From contig NZ_JABWMH010000001.1 of the NCBI RefSeq assembly GCF_013371215.1, positions 620,001-684,000 on the forward strand: a stretch of 64,000 bases of DNA, given 5' to 3'. This document shows, one piece after another, positions 45,009 through 54,454 of the stretch. The notes under the pieces are model-generated. The model was given only the letters and a program-made list of their open reading frames with translations, had not been told where the DNA came from and searched no databases. Source of the stretch: Parasphingorhabdus flavimaris. GTDB lineage: Bacteria; Pseudomonadota; Alphaproteobacteria; Sphingomonadales; Sphingomonadaceae. Within the stretch, counting starts at the first letter, position 1. The number at the start of each line of letters is the position of its first letter. The translations under genes and the position numbers were made by a program.

Positions 45009-45355
45009 GTAAAACGTTCCAGTGAAATGAGTGCGAATTGAGCAGACTTGTGAACGATAATTAATTTTTGCAACCTGACAGAGCTTAATTCGACAACGCT
45101 CAGTACCTGATCAAGTATTTCATGATAACGGGCGCTTGCGCAGGGCCACGTTTCGAGGTTATCCCGTACTTGTAATGCCCAAGCGACGGTGAAAAGCTTG
45201 ATGGCTTAGGATCAGGTACCGCAAGTAACCAGAACCTTTAACTTTTCTGAATCTGATGTCGTTCGGGCTTCTTGTCCGTTTGTGGCTAAAAATTTCATAA
45301 TGAAGCCCAGTGAAAAACATTGACCCTTCCGGCGGGCTAGACCAATCGGACTTTC
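45009..45355. other. Intergenic region, nothing recognised
   Basis: About 350 AT-rich bases after the Wzy-like gene. I see no gene or clear promoter. Confidence 0.5.
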
Positions 45356-45730
45356 ATGCAATGGTTTGAACTGAAAAACTGGCTGGAACTGTCAACCGGG
45401 CTGGATCGCGACTCGCTGCATATCTATGCCGGCGTAGGGGTGCAATTGGCCGTTGCGGTCATTCTCCGCCGGTCGCTCGCCAGCCCGATACCCTGGTTCT
45501 TCGCGGTCTGCGTTGCGCTGGCGAATGAATATCATGATTATAGCTTCAGTTCTGCTGCCCCGAATGCCGCACAGCAGGTATTTGATGAAGCGGTTAGGGA
45601 TATCTGGAACACCCTGCTATTGCCGTCCGTGCTGTTGCTGATTGCCCGGTTTTTTCCTGAGTGGCTGACCGGCAAGCGCGAGCAAGGGAACGCTCCCGAT
45701 AGATCGGACGAGAATGCCTCGTTGAAGTGA
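45356..45730 (+). CDS. Small hypothetical membrane protein
   Basis: The 124-residue product has about three hydrophobic segments (around residues 23-40, 45-62 and 83-98) and a polar C-terminal tail. The segment NEYHDYSFS between helices is notable. No family is recognised. It converges with manC, with 10 bases between stops. Confidence 0.6.
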   Translation: MQWFELKNWLELSTGLDRDSLHIYAGVGVQLAVAVILRRSLASPIPWFFAVCVALANEYHDYSFSSAAPNAAQQVFDEAVRDIWNTLLLPSVLLLIARFFPEWLTGKREQGNAPDRSDENASLK

Positions 45731-45740
45731 GGAAAGGATA

Positions 45741-46808
45741 TTACTCCTTTTCGGCAAGCTTCTGCGCGATATCCTTCACATTTTGCGATTGCCCGCGGGG
45801 CAGGATCACGACTCTGTTCTGATGGGTGACGATGATCAGATTTTCGACACCAAAAACCGCAACGTCGAGGTCGTGACTATGGATCAGAACATTGCTCGAC
45901 CTGATCGTTTCCGCCTTGCCAAATATGACATTCGAATCATCATCCTTGTCGGAGATGTCGAATAGAGAATCCCAGCTTCCTACATCCGACCAGCCCGGGC
46001 TGACGGGGGTAACCGCGATTTTCTCCGCTCGCTCCATGATCGCATAGTCGATTGACTCAGAAGGCGCCGAAGCAAAGGCATCCGGATCGGGATAGTAAAT
46101 TTCTCCCGCTGTCCTTCCCTTCGCCATCGCGGATTTGCAGGCGTCGAGCATTTCCGGGCAATTTTTTTCCATGGCTGCCAGGTAGGTATCCGCACGAAAC
46201 AGGAAAATGCCGGCGTTCCAGGAATAGTCGCCATCCTTGAGCATTTTTTCCGCCTTTTCCAGGCTTGGTTTTTCGACGAATCTTTGCGCCGAGAGGCTTC
46301 TGCTGCTCCCGACAATCGCATCGCCTTGCTGGATATATCCGTAACCGGTTTCCGGGCCAGTCGGTTCGATACCAAATGTCACCAGCCAGCGGGATTGCGC
46401 GATCGATATCGATTCCTGAACAGCTTTTTGAAATGCCGAGACATTCTTGATCACATGATCGCTGGGCATGACCAACAGCAGGTCTGACGGATTTTCAGCG
46501 GCAAGCGCGGCCAGTGCGATCGCAGGCGCGGTATTGCGGGCGCAGGGTTCGAGAATGATGGCGCTGGGGTTCGCGCCCACTTCCCGTATCTGTTCCTGCA
46601 GGATTTCTTCGTGGCTGGATGAGCCGACAATCATCGGGTTCCTGAAAATCCGGTCGTCTGCGCAGCGCTGAAAGGTAAGCTGAAACATGCTGAGGGGGCC
46701 CAGCAGGTTCAGAAATTGCTTCGGCCGGTCGCGCGTGGAAAGGGGCCATAAGCGGGTTCCGGAGCCGCCAGACAATATGACGGGCGTGATCAATGTTTGC
46801 TGTGGCAT
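45741..46808 (-). CDS. manC: Mannose-1-phosphate guanylyltransferase
   Basis: ManC makes GDP-mannose from mannose-1-phosphate and GTP. The 355-residue product has the nucleotidyltransferase signature PVILSGGSGTRLWPLSTRDRPKQF at the N-terminus, FVEKPSLEKA and WNAGIFLFRAD. It is the single-domain form, without the C-terminal isomerase domain, which is supplied by the next gene upstream, manA. The two genes are nine bases apart. Confidence 0.94.
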   Translation of the reverse strand: MPQQTLITPVILSGGSGTRLWPLSTRDRPKQFLNLLGPLSMFQLTFQRCADDRIFRNPMIVGSSSHEEILQEQIREVGANPSAIILEPCARNTAPAIALAALAAENPSDLLLVMPSDHVIKNVSAFQKAVQESISIAQSRWLVTFGIEPTGPETGYGYIQQGDAIVGSSRSLSAQRFVEKPSLEKAEKMLKDGDYSWNAGIFLFRADTYLAAMEKNCPEMLDACKSAMAKGRTAGEIYYPDPDAFASAPSESIDYAIMERAEKIAVTPVSPGWSDVGSWDSLFDISDKDDDSNVIFGKAETIRSSNVLIHSHDLDVAVFGVENLIIVTHQNRVVILPRGQSQNVKDIAQKLAEKE

Positions 46809-46817
46809 GGTCCGTCT

Positions 46818-47621
46818 CTACGCGATTGTGCAGGCGATTAAAGATTTTTTGTTCTTCGCAAGGTCAATATCCGACAGGTGCGGGCATATGCCGCATTCAC
46901 CGGGCCCAATCCGTTTGCCGCGGACCGTGACCGAGCCGTCCAAGGGGATAACCTGCCATTCACTGGCTTTGCTCTTCGACATTATCTCGTCATCACTACC
47001 CACGATCTGGAACAATTCGAACGGCGAGCCGGAGGAGAGACAGAGGGATTGATCGTCCGGGACCTCCTGACGGTATTTCATGTCATAAGGGGATAGTCTG
47101 GCTATCGCCATTGCTTCATCGAGATGAAGCTCGCGCGGACGTCCATAATCGTAAATGCGATAGGTGATATCGACATTCTGCTGGACTTCGACGATCGAAA
47201 TATCGGCACCGATGGCGTGTATGGTGCCGGCAGGGATATAATAAAACTCGCCTTTCTTGACGGGTTTCCAGTCGATAAGCGGTTCGATCTCGCCCAATAT
47301 GGCGGCGGTTTTGAGCTTGGTGGCGCTAACCGTATCCTTCAAGCCCAGACCCAGTAGCGCGCCAGGCTTTGCATCCAGAATATACCAGCATTCTTCCTTG
47401 CCGTGGGGCAAGCCTATTCTGCGGGCCTGCCTGTCATTGGGATGCACCTGGATGGACAGTTTTTCGCTCGTGAAAAGATATTTGGTCATCAGCTGAGGGG
47501 TTATTCCCTTTGGTGCCTGAAACCACACTTCACCTATTTTCTTTTTGCTCCGTCCATCAAAAACCTCGGGCAAGACATCTTGGCCCCACGGTTTTTCGAC
47601 AAATTTTCGCTTCAGCTTCAT
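46818..47621 (-). CDS. manA: Mannose-6-phosphate isomerase, class I
   Basis: ManA interconverts fructose-6-phosphate and mannose-6-phosphate, feeding GDP-mannose synthesis. The 267-residue product has VEKPWGQDVLPEVF, the zinc-binding SIQVHPND with GKEECWYIL, and YIPAGTIHAIG. Sphingomonad ManA is short like this. It sits between the UDP-glucose dehydrogenase gene and manC on one strand. Confidence 0.92.
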   Translation of the reverse strand: MKLKRKFVEKPWGQDVLPEVFDGRSKKKIGEVWFQAPKGITPQLMTKYLFTSEKLSIQVHPNDRQARRIGLPHGKEECWYILDAKPGALLGLGLKDTVSATKLKTAAILGEIEPLIDWKPVKKGEFYYIPAGTIHAIGADISIVEVQQNVDITYRIYDYGRPRELHLDEAMAIARLSPYDMKYRQEVPDDQSLCLSSGSPFELFQIVGSDDEIMSKSKASEWQVIPLDGSVTVRGKRIGPGECGICPHLSDIDLAKNKKSLIACTIA

Positions 47622-47640
47622 GACTTGGTATCGGCCTTCA

Positions 47641-48945
47641 CTAGTTACGTCCTATGCTCGTATAGGCCAGATTGGTTTGCGCCACTTCTGCCGGATTGTA
47701 GATATTCCGCAGATCAACAAGCACATTGCCTTTCATGACTTGCGAAAGCTTCTTCAGATCAAGGGCGCGAAAAGCGTCCCATTCGGTCACGATGACCACC
47801 GCATCGGCATCTTCGGCCGCTTTGTAACTGCTGCTCGCCATCTTGACTGTCGGCATGATCTCCTGCGCCAGTTCCATACCTTCCGGATCATAAGCCATCA
47901 CCTCTGCACCCGCGTCGGTCAATGTCTGCGCGATGGCGATCGAGGGTGCGTCCCGCATGTCATCGGTATTGGGCTTGAACGTCAGGCCGAGCAAAGCCAC
48001 TTTCTTGCCGCGCACTTCGCCCCCGAGCGCATGAATGACCTTGCGGCCCATGGCGCGTTTGCGCTGATCGTTCACCTGCACGACAGCTTCAACGATGCGA
48101 ACCGGACTATCGTTATCTTGCGCGGTTTTCAACAGGGCGAGGGTGTCCTTGGGAAAACAGCTTCCGCCATAGCCGGGGCCGGCATGGAGGAATTTCGACC
48201 CGATCCGGTTGTCCAGGCCGATTCCGCGCGACACTTCCTGAACATCGGCACCCACTTTTTCGCAAAGATCGGCCATCTCGTTGATGAACGTGATCTTCGT
48301 CGCGAGAAAGGCATTGGCTGCATATTTGATCAGCTCGGCGGTGCGTCGACCGGTAAATAATATCGGCGATTCATTCAGGAAGAGCGGCCGGTAAATCTCG
48401 GTCATGACGTCTTTCGACCAGTCGTCCTCGGTGCCGATGACAATACGGTCGGGGCGTTTGAAGTCGCGGATGGCAGCGCCTTCCCGCAAGAATTCAGGAT
48501 TGGACACGACCGAAAAGCGCTCGCGTGGCTGCTTTTGCTCAAGAATATGTTCAACTTCGTCGCCGGTTCCGACCGGAACGGTAGACTTGGTGACGATCAC
48601 GGTCGGCTTGGTGATCGAGTCAGCAATTTCTTCCGTCGCCGCATAGACATAGCTCAGGTCGGCATGGCCATCGCCTCTGCGTGAGGGGGTTCCCACGGCG
48701 ATAAAAATCGCATCACAATCCTTGACCGAAGCGGCGAGATCGGTGGAAAAGGACAAGCGCTCGGCCTCGACATTGCGTTTGACAAGATCGGCGAGGCCGG
48801 GTTCGAAGATCGGCATGATATTCTTGTCGAGATCCGAGATTTTTTTATCGTCCTTGTCGACGCAAACCACTTCATGACCGAAATCTGCGAAGCAAGCGCC
48901 TGACACCAGGCCAACATAGCCAGAACCTATCATTGCAAGTTTCAT
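47641..48945 (-). CDS. UDP-glucose 6-dehydrogenase
   Basis: This enzyme makes UDP-glucuronate for polysaccharides. The 434-residue product has the Rossmann start MKLAMIGSGYVGLVSGACFA, TKSTVPVGTGD, and the catalytic Cys in YGGSCFPKDT. GAGGGAA precedes ATG 48945. It leads the leftward operon with manA and manC. Confidence 0.96.
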   Translation of the reverse strand: MKLAMIGSGYVGLVSGACFADFGHEVVCVDKDDKKISDLDKNIMPIFEPGLADLVKRNVEAERLSFSTDLAASVKDCDAIFIAVGTPSRRGDGHADLSYVYAATEEIADSITKPTVIVTKSTVPVGTGDEVEHILEQKQPRERFSVVSNPEFLREGAAIRDFKRPDRIVIGTEDDWSKDVMTEIYRPLFLNESPILFTGRRTAELIKYAANAFLATKITFINEMADLCEKVGADVQEVSRGIGLDNRIGSKFLHAGPGYGGSCFPKDTLALLKTAQDNDSPVRIVEAVVQVNDQRKRAMGRKVIHALGGEVRGKKVALLGLTFKPNTDDMRDAPSIAIAQTLTDAGAEVMAYDPEGMELAQEIMPTVKMASSSYKAAEDADAVVIVTEWDAFRALDLKKLSQVMKGNVLVDLRNIYNPAEVAQTNLAYTSIGRN

Positions 48946-49247
48946 TGAATTCCCTCAAATATCTGGTGTCTTATCATGAAAATCTGGCGGCTTGTGACCT
49001 TTTGGCTATCACAGGTCAAGTTCGCAGAATACCGAATTTTGATTGCATGCCGCTTACCGTTGATTGTGTGAACGTCTGATTAAATGACATATGACAGGTT
49101 GATTGTCTGAAGGTTCGCGTCAAGGAAGAATGACCTTCTTCGCGGCGAGAAGGTGTTTTTAAAGTACTTGGCCAAATCGATTCCGGAAGGTAAATAGCCC
49201 CACCGGCGTCTCAGTAATGTAAATCGAATGCCAATGTTGAAAATTAA
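48946..49247. other. Divergent promoter region of the polysaccharide genes
   Basis: About 300 bases between divergent UDP-glucose dehydrogenase and epimerase/dehydratase genes. AT-rich patches near 49075-49090 and 49215-49245 probably include promoters, but no clear hexamer pair or operator is seen. Confidence 0.45.
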
Positions 49248-51170
49248 ATGATTGAAAATATCACAGCCGTAGTCACTTCGTTTCTGGAATATATCGCCCG
49301 GCTGGCGCGATGGAAGAAGAAGCTGATCGTGTTCCTGCTCGACATTTTATTATGTGTGCAGTCGATCTGGATAGCCTATTCTCTTCGTATCGGCGTCTGG
49401 ATTCTTTGGGATATTGCGGTCCAGAAGATCGTTCTGGCATGTCTCTTGATCATGGTGCCTGTTTTCGTCCTGACCGGCGTTTACCAGGCTATTTTCCGCT
49501 ATGCGGGTACCGGGATGATGAAGATACTGGTTCGCGCTTTTGCTGCCTATTCGGTGCTGATCGCGCTTCTGTTCGCCGTTATCGGCGTCGACGGCGTGCC
49601 ACGCACGATCGGCGTCATCCAACCGGTGATATTCTTCATTTTGGTCGGCTTCATGAGAGTTGCCGCACGATATCTGATGATCGATATTCTCGGTCGGAAC
49701 CGGTTCGCCGGCGAGGTCAAGAACGTCTTGATCTACGGCGCCGGCAGTGCAGGGCAGCAACTGGCCGCTTCGATGCGGTCAGAACCTGCGATGCGGCTAT
49801 GCGGTTATGTCGACGATGATAAGCGGCTAAATGGCCAGCGGCTGGACGGCGACAAAGTCTTCTGGAGCGGGGACCTTCCCGGATTGATCGAGAAAAAGAA
49901 GGTCACCGATATTCTTCTGGCGCTGCCGAGAATAAATCGCAAGAAGCGCCGCGACATCGTGGAGCAGATTCGAGAGTTCAAGGTCCATGTCCAGACCTTG
50001 CCGAAAATGCAGGAAATTTTCTCCGGTAGCGTTTCCTTCAGCGATATCCGTGAACTGGAAATCGAAGATCTGCTCGGGCGGGAGCCGGTTGTGCCGAACG
50101 AGTTGCTGTTCGGACGGACAATCGTTGGAAAGACAGTGCTTGTCACCGGAGCAGGAGGGTCTATCGGCGGAGAATTGTGCCGGCAGATCGCTGTGTCGGG
50201 AGCGCGCCGCCTGATCTTATTGGATCTGTCGGAATATTCTCTCTACCGGATTGAAAAAGAGCTGCAGGAATTGGCCGCAGCGCGAGACGGAGAAAGCCTT
50301 GAGCTTATCCCGATCCTGGGCTCCGTGGTCGATGCGGTCAGAGTGCGCGAAATATTCTCGCGATGGACTCCGGACACTGTTTTTCATGCGGCCGCTTACA
50401 AACATGTGCCGCTCGTCGAGGCCAATCCGGTGGAAGGCATTCGCAACAATATTTTGGGCACCCAGACGCTGGCTGCTGAGGCTGAAGCGGCTGCGGTAAA
50501 AGATTTCATTCTGATCAGCACCGATAAGGCGGTCCGTCCGACCAATGTGATGGGGGCATCAAAGCGGGCGGCCGAACAGGTGATCCAGAATTTTGCTGCC
50601 AAGGAAAGCCAGACCAAATTCTCGATGGTGCGATTTGGCAATGTGCTCGGCTCCAGTGGGTCGGTGGTGCCATTGTTCCGCCAGCAGATCGAACAGGGTG
50701 GCCCGATTACGCTGACCGATCGCAACGTCACGCGTTATTTCATGACCATACCGGAGGCGGCTCAGCTGGTCATTCAAGCCGCTGGCATGGCCAAAGGCGG
50801 TGAAGTCTTCGTGCTCGACATGGGGAAATCGGTTCGAATCCTGGACTTGGCGGAAACGATGGTACGGCTGTCAGGCTTGACGGTTCGTGACGAAAAAAAT
50901 CCCGAGGGCGATATCGAAATTGTCGAAGTCGGACTGCGTGCGGGTGAGAAGCTCTATGAAGAGCTGATCATCGGAAATGATCCGCAACCGACATTGCACG
51001 CCCGGATAATGAAGGCTCATGAATCCTTCATCGCGCTGGATGCGCTCAATGGCTTGATTGCCAGCCTCATGGACTGTCGCGATCCGGAGGCGGCGGTCAA
51101 TATGCTCCAGTCGCTGGTGCCGGAATTTGAACATGGCAGAGACAATGCTACGATGGAAAAAGCTTCCTGA
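49248..51170 (+). CDS. Polysaccharide biosynthesis nucleotide-sugar dehydratase/epimerase (CapD/PglF type)
   Basis: The 640-residue product has four N-terminal membrane helices (about 25-145), a CoA-binding-like Rossmann domain (VLIYGAGSAGQQ, near 163) and a catalytic SDR domain (VLVTGAGGSIGGELCRQ, near 298). The active-site region reads STDKAVRPTNVMGASKR, where Met replaces Tyr of YxxxK, as is known in the FlaA1/PglF group. It should act as a UDP-GlcNAc 4,6-dehydratase or epimerase at the membrane. Confidence 0.92.
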   Translation: MIENITAVVTSFLEYIARLARWKKKLIVFLLDILLCVQSIWIAYSLRIGVWILWDIAVQKIVLACLLIMVPVFVLTGVYQAIFRYAGTGMMKILVRAFAAYSVLIALLFAVIGVDGVPRTIGVIQPVIFFILVGFMRVAARYLMIDILGRNRFAGEVKNVLIYGAGSAGQQLAASMRSEPAMRLCGYVDDDKRLNGQRLDGDKVFWSGDLPGLIEKKKVTDILLALPRINRKKRRDIVEQIREFKVHVQTLPKMQEIFSGSVSFSDIRELEIEDLLGREPVVPNELLFGRTIVGKTVLVTGAGGSIGGELCRQIAVSGARRLILLDLSEYSLYRIEKELQELAAARDGESLELIPILGSVVDAVRVREIFSRWTPDTVFHAAAYKHVPLVEANPVEGIRNNILGTQTLAAEAEAAAVKDFILISTDKAVRPTNVMGASKRAAEQVIQNFAAKESQTKFSMVRFGNVLGSSGSVVPLFRQQIEQGGPITLTDRNVTRYFMTIPEAAQLVIQAAGMAKGGEVFVLDMGKSVRILDLAETMVRLSGLTVRDEKNPEGDIEIVEVGLRAGEKLYEELIIGNDPQPTLHARIMKAHESFIALDALNGLIASLMDCRDPEAAVNMLQSLVPEFEHGRDNATMEKAS

Positions 51171-51191
51171 ACACGCCCTTGGCACCGTGTG

Positions 51192-51215
51192 GATAGGGCC
51201 GTCGACGGCCCTATC
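51192..51215. terminator. Perfect 24-bp palindrome, likely bidirectional terminator
   Basis: GATAGGGCCGTC is followed directly by its reverse complement, between two convergent stop codons (51170 and 51218). A short T run follows at 51223-51226 on the plus strand. The GC-rich stem suits a shared terminator. Confidence 0.6.
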
Positions 51216-51217
51216 GA

Positions 51218-52075
51218 TCAGCCTTTTAAAAGCCCGAACGGGACAACGCGGTTCTGGGCGTCATGTCCGATTTCCGCGCGCCCAAGATAGGCGATCCCGT
51301 ATTGCTCAGACCATCTTCTGGTGATTGCTTCAGGGTCTTCGCCAAAGGGGCGGTCATTTTCGGGGACATCGCTGACGCGACCGAGACGGATGCCGGCCAG
51401 GCCATGGTTCGAAAGATTGCTGCAAAGGTGAAACATCGCGCGATCAAAGGCGTATAGATATTCGGATATCTCCTCGATGATGAGGATATGGTCGCGCAGG
51501 TCCGGCATCAGCTTCGTGCCAGTCATCATGGCGAGAGTCATGAGATTGAACGCGGCATATTTCCGTCCGCTAGCCAGGCCGGGATCGACCGCGTCGGGCC
51601 GTTGATGGACAATCCAGTCCAATGCTCTGCCGATCGCGTCCTCGCCGCCGATTCTGCCGATATCCGACGGCATGGGGCCATGGGCGACATGGCCGATCCC
51701 CGCGCGATAGAGCGCGCCTAGCAAATTCCCCGCATCGCTATAGCCGAGATAGGTCTTGCGTCCGGCATCGCCACCCAGCTGGCCGATAGCGGCATCCGCT
51801 ATCCGTGCAGCACCATAGCCGCCGCGGGCGAACCATATCGCGTCAATGGCGGGATCGTTTGCCAACGCGACAAAAGTTGCGAGCCGCTGTTCATCATTTC
51901 CGGCAAAATGCCCGTGCTCGAGAAAACATTGCTCGTCGAATATCAATTCGGCCTGCGGGTGGCTCTCGGCGGCGAGCGCGACAACGCGGTCGGCTTCTTC
52001 CCGGTTGAAAGGGGTCGACGGAGCACAGATGCCGATGCGGACTGGTGAGGAGATAGATTTTGTTCCTTGCGCCAT
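51218..52075 (-). CDS. LD-carboxypeptidase (S66 family), LdcA-like
   Basis: This serine peptidase removes the terminal D-Ala from muropeptide tetrapeptides during recycling. The 285-residue product has RGGYGAAR, the nucleophile Ser in LGYSDAGNL, the Glu in LIIEEISE and the His in IGHDAQNRVVPFG, so the S66 triad is complete. I choose ATG 52075, before the family start VRIGICAPS. It is divergent from mpl with 34 bases between starts. Confidence 0.9.
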   Translation of the reverse strand: MAQGTKSISSPVRIGICAPSTPFNREEADRVVALAAESHPQAELIFDEQCFLEHGHFAGNDEQRLATFVALANDPAIDAIWFARGGYGAARIADAAIGQLGGDAGRKTYLGYSDAGNLLGALYRAGIGHVAHGPMPSDIGRIGGEDAIGRALDWIVHQRPDAVDPGLASGRKYAAFNLMTLAMMTGTKLMPDLRDHILIIEEISEYLYAFDRAMFHLCSNLSNHGLAGIRLGRVSDVPENDRPFGEDPEAITRRWSEQYGIAYLGRAEIGHDAQNRVVPFGLLKG

Positions 52076-52109
52076 TGCCAAACAGATAGAGAAGCAATAG
52101 CGCGAAAAA

Positions 52110-53528
52110 ATGAGCGAAGACAAATCCTATTATTTTTGTGGAATCGGCGGTTCGGGCATGTTGCCCCTGGCGATGATCGTCAAGGCAGCCGGCGCACGGG
52201 TCGCCGGATCCGATCGCGCCCTCGACCAAGGACGACTGGCAGACAAGTTCCAATGGCTTCAGGATCGAGGCATCGAGTTGTTTGATCAGGATGGCAGCGG
52301 TCTGGTCGACGGCAGCCAGATATTGATCGCTTCGGCTGCGATCGAAGACAGCGTCCCCGATGTTGCCCGAGCGATCGCATTGGGTTGCAAGCGGATGACC
52401 CGAGCGGAACTTCTGGCAGAACATTTCAATGCGGTAGAACACAGCATTGCGGTGGGCGGAACCAGCGGAAAATCCACGGTGACCGGAATGATCGGCTGGA
52501 TCCTGACCGAGGCGGGTCGTGGCCCGACGATCATGAACGGTGCGGTGATGAAGAATTTCGTCGACAGTGATGCTCCGTTCGCAAGTTCCCGGGTCGGAGC
52601 AGGCGAACTGATGGTCAGCGAAGTGGACGAAAGCGACGGTTCCATCGCTTTGTTCGATCCGGAAATTGCTGTACTCAACAACGTCAGCCTCGATCACAAA
52701 AGCCTTGAAGAACTGAGAGTTTTGTTCGGCGATTTTATCGCCGATGCGCGATATGCGGTCTGGAATAATGATGACGAGGAATCGAAAGCGCTCGTTGCAT
52801 CATGCGGACTGGAGAATGCGCGCAGTTTCGGATTTTCCGAAGGCGCGGATTATCAGGCCTTACAGGTCGAGGAAAAAGCGCTCGGCAGCAGCTTTACCAT
52901 GCGGACCGGTGGCGTTGACTATCCGGTCACTTTGCAGATCCCGGGCCGGCATAATATCGCCAATGCGCTGGCGGCCATCGCGGCGTCTTGCGCGACCGGC
53001 GTGCCGGTCGACCGCGCGATAGCGGCGATTGAGGGCTTTGTCGGCCTTGCGCGCCGGTTCGATATTGTCGGAACCGCGAATGGGATCACCGTGATCGACG
53101 ATTTCGGGCATAATCCCGACAAAATCGCGGCAACGCTTGCGACGCTGAAGGCTTTTCCGGGACGGATCATAGCTTTCTTCCAGCCGCACGGATTTGGTCC
53201 GATCAAGAAAATGGGTGCCGAGCTTGCCGAGGTTTTCTCAGAAAACCTCGACGGTGACGATCGGGTGATATTGTGCGATCCGGTCTATTTTGGCGGTACG
53301 GTTGATCGGACGCTTGGCAGCCAATCGATCGTCGATGCAATAACCGCTGCCGGTGGTTCCGCAGCCTATTTTGCCGAGAGGCAGGGTTGCGGTGATAATA
53401 TTGTCGAAATCGCCAAGACCGGTGACCGTATCGTCATAATGGGCGCGCGTGATGATACATTGCATATCTTTGCCCACTCGATCCTGGCGGCGATCGCCAA
53501 TGATCAACGCGGGACCGATGCCGTCTGA
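52110..53528 (+). CDS. mpl: UDP-N-acetylmuramate:tripeptide ligase (Mpl-like Mur ligase)
   Basis: The 472-residue product is a Mur ligase of the MurC/Mpl group: FCGIGGSGMLPLA at the start, ATP loop GGTSGKSTVTGM near residues 114-125, DESDGS, and DDFGHNPDK in the C-terminal domain. Mpl joins the recycled tripeptide to UDP-MurNAc. I prefer Mpl to MurC because it is outside a dcw cluster and pairs with ldcA. MurC function is not excluded by sequence alone. Confidence 0.85.
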   Translation: MSEDKSYYFCGIGGSGMLPLAMIVKAAGARVAGSDRALDQGRLADKFQWLQDRGIELFDQDGSGLVDGSQILIASAAIEDSVPDVARAIALGCKRMTRAELLAEHFNAVEHSIAVGGTSGKSTVTGMIGWILTEAGRGPTIMNGAVMKNFVDSDAPFASSRVGAGELMVSEVDESDGSIALFDPEIAVLNNVSLDHKSLEELRVLFGDFIADARYAVWNNDDEESKALVASCGLENARSFGFSEGADYQALQVEEKALGSSFTMRTGGVDYPVTLQIPGRHNIANALAAIAASCATGVPVDRAIAAIEGFVGLARRFDIVGTANGITVIDDFGHNPDKIAATLATLKAFPGRIIAFFQPHGFGPIKKMGAELAEVFSENLDGDDRVILCDPVYFGGTVDRTLGSQSIVDAITAAGGSAAYFAERQGCGDNIVEIAKTGDRIVIMGARDDTLHIFAHSILAAIANDQRGTDAV

Positions 53529-53799
53529 GGAGTCTTTTGCAATAAGGCCTCCGTCGGAATTGCCATATTTCCCGGACTGCGATCATTGCCTTCGAACGCG
53601 CCGACTAGCTCCCCGGTGACAGCATCGAGGGATGAATCGTTGAAAAGCGATGGCGCGCCAGCAGATGGTTACCTTTTCCCCAACAATCCAAGGTAAACAA
53701 GTCGGCAACCTTTATGAAGAAGGAGTTAACGCTCCGTGACACCCTTGGAGGGCAGTCAAAAATATCCCCTTAAATTCAACGGTCTGCATGTATTGAAAC

Positions 53800-53816
53800 G
53801 TAACATACTGTAACAT
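53800..53816 (+). repeat. Direct repeat GTAACAT with 3-base spacer
   Basis: Two exact 7-bp copies spaced by ACT (10-bp period), which would place them on the same face of the helix. A regulator site is possible; none is known to me. Confidence 0.4.
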
Positions 53817-53966
53817 TAGCCGTGTCTAACTGCCTTTTCCCCCGCTGCGTCGCCACAAACGATGAGCAAGCGGGGCAATCCGGCTCTTGTCTGTGGCAAC
53901 CCCTAACGCGCCACAGTTGTCCCGGCACCGGTTCGACATTCTGGTCCTTGTCGTGCCGACTGTTCT

Positions 53967-54001
53967 TGATGGAGCGGATAGCACAACTATCCGCTCCATC
54001 A
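53967..54001. repeat. Perfect 15-bp hairpin with 5-base loop
   Basis: TGATGGAGCGGATAG pairs perfectly with CTATCCGCTCCATCA around CACAA. No T run follows, so it is not a standard terminator. It lies 52 bases before the start of a small secreted protein, and may be a leader structure or operator. Confidence 0.7.
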
Positions 54002-54053
54002 TCTGACAGATGCCCGTGCGCCTCCTGCTTGCCAAAGAATTGTGGGAAGAGTC

Positions 54054-54431
54054 ATGCAGTCAATTGATATAATATTGCCCGACGAGGCAATCGGTCTTTC
54101 GCGCTCAGTGGGCTGCGTGACATCCGCAACTCTATGCGCCATTTTCGCAATGACGCCTGGCATTTTGCCGGCATCGGCATCCGAAACGCCAAGGTCACAG
54201 CAAGCAGGCTCTCTGGCAAGCGCCAACGGTCGCGGGGTCGCTGTGGCGAGCGCTCGCGTCCTCAAGCCGTTCTCCATGCAATCGACCGTCCGCACAGCAA
54301 ACGGCATGGACGATTATGACACGAGTGTTTCGCGGCGCAGCAGTTTTCGGGATTGTTCGGTTCTGCTGGGTCTCGAGGCCAATTCAGGCACCGCAGAAAC
54401 GTGCGAACTCCGGCTGACAGAATTGCAGTGA
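54054..54431 (+). CDS. Small predicted secreted protein
   Basis: The 125-residue product has a hydrophobic stretch (about residues 15-40) ending in PASASE, like a signal peptide with a long n-region. The mature part holds SARVLKPFSMQ and two Cys near the end (RDCSV, ETCELRL) that could form a disulfide. A GGGAAG site precedes ATG 54054. It lies 23 bases before the next gene, so the pair is probably co-transcribed. No family is recognised. Confidence 0.55.
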   Translation: MQSIDIILPDEAIGLSRSVGCVTSATLCAIFAMTPGILPASASETPRSQQAGSLASANGRGVAVASARVLKPFSMQSTVRTANGMDDYDTSVSRRSSFRDCSVLLGLEANSGTAETCELRLTELQ

Positions 54432-54454
54432 GCGGCGCAATAGAGGGAATGATC

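Larger units (their letters stand above)
53529..54053. other. Intergenic region with repeats and a strong hairpin
   Basis: About 525 bases without a convincing gene. It contains the direct repeat GTAACAT-ACT-GTAACAT at 53800-53816 and the long hairpin at 53967-54001, and probably the promoter of the rightward secreted-protein operon. Confidence 0.55.
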
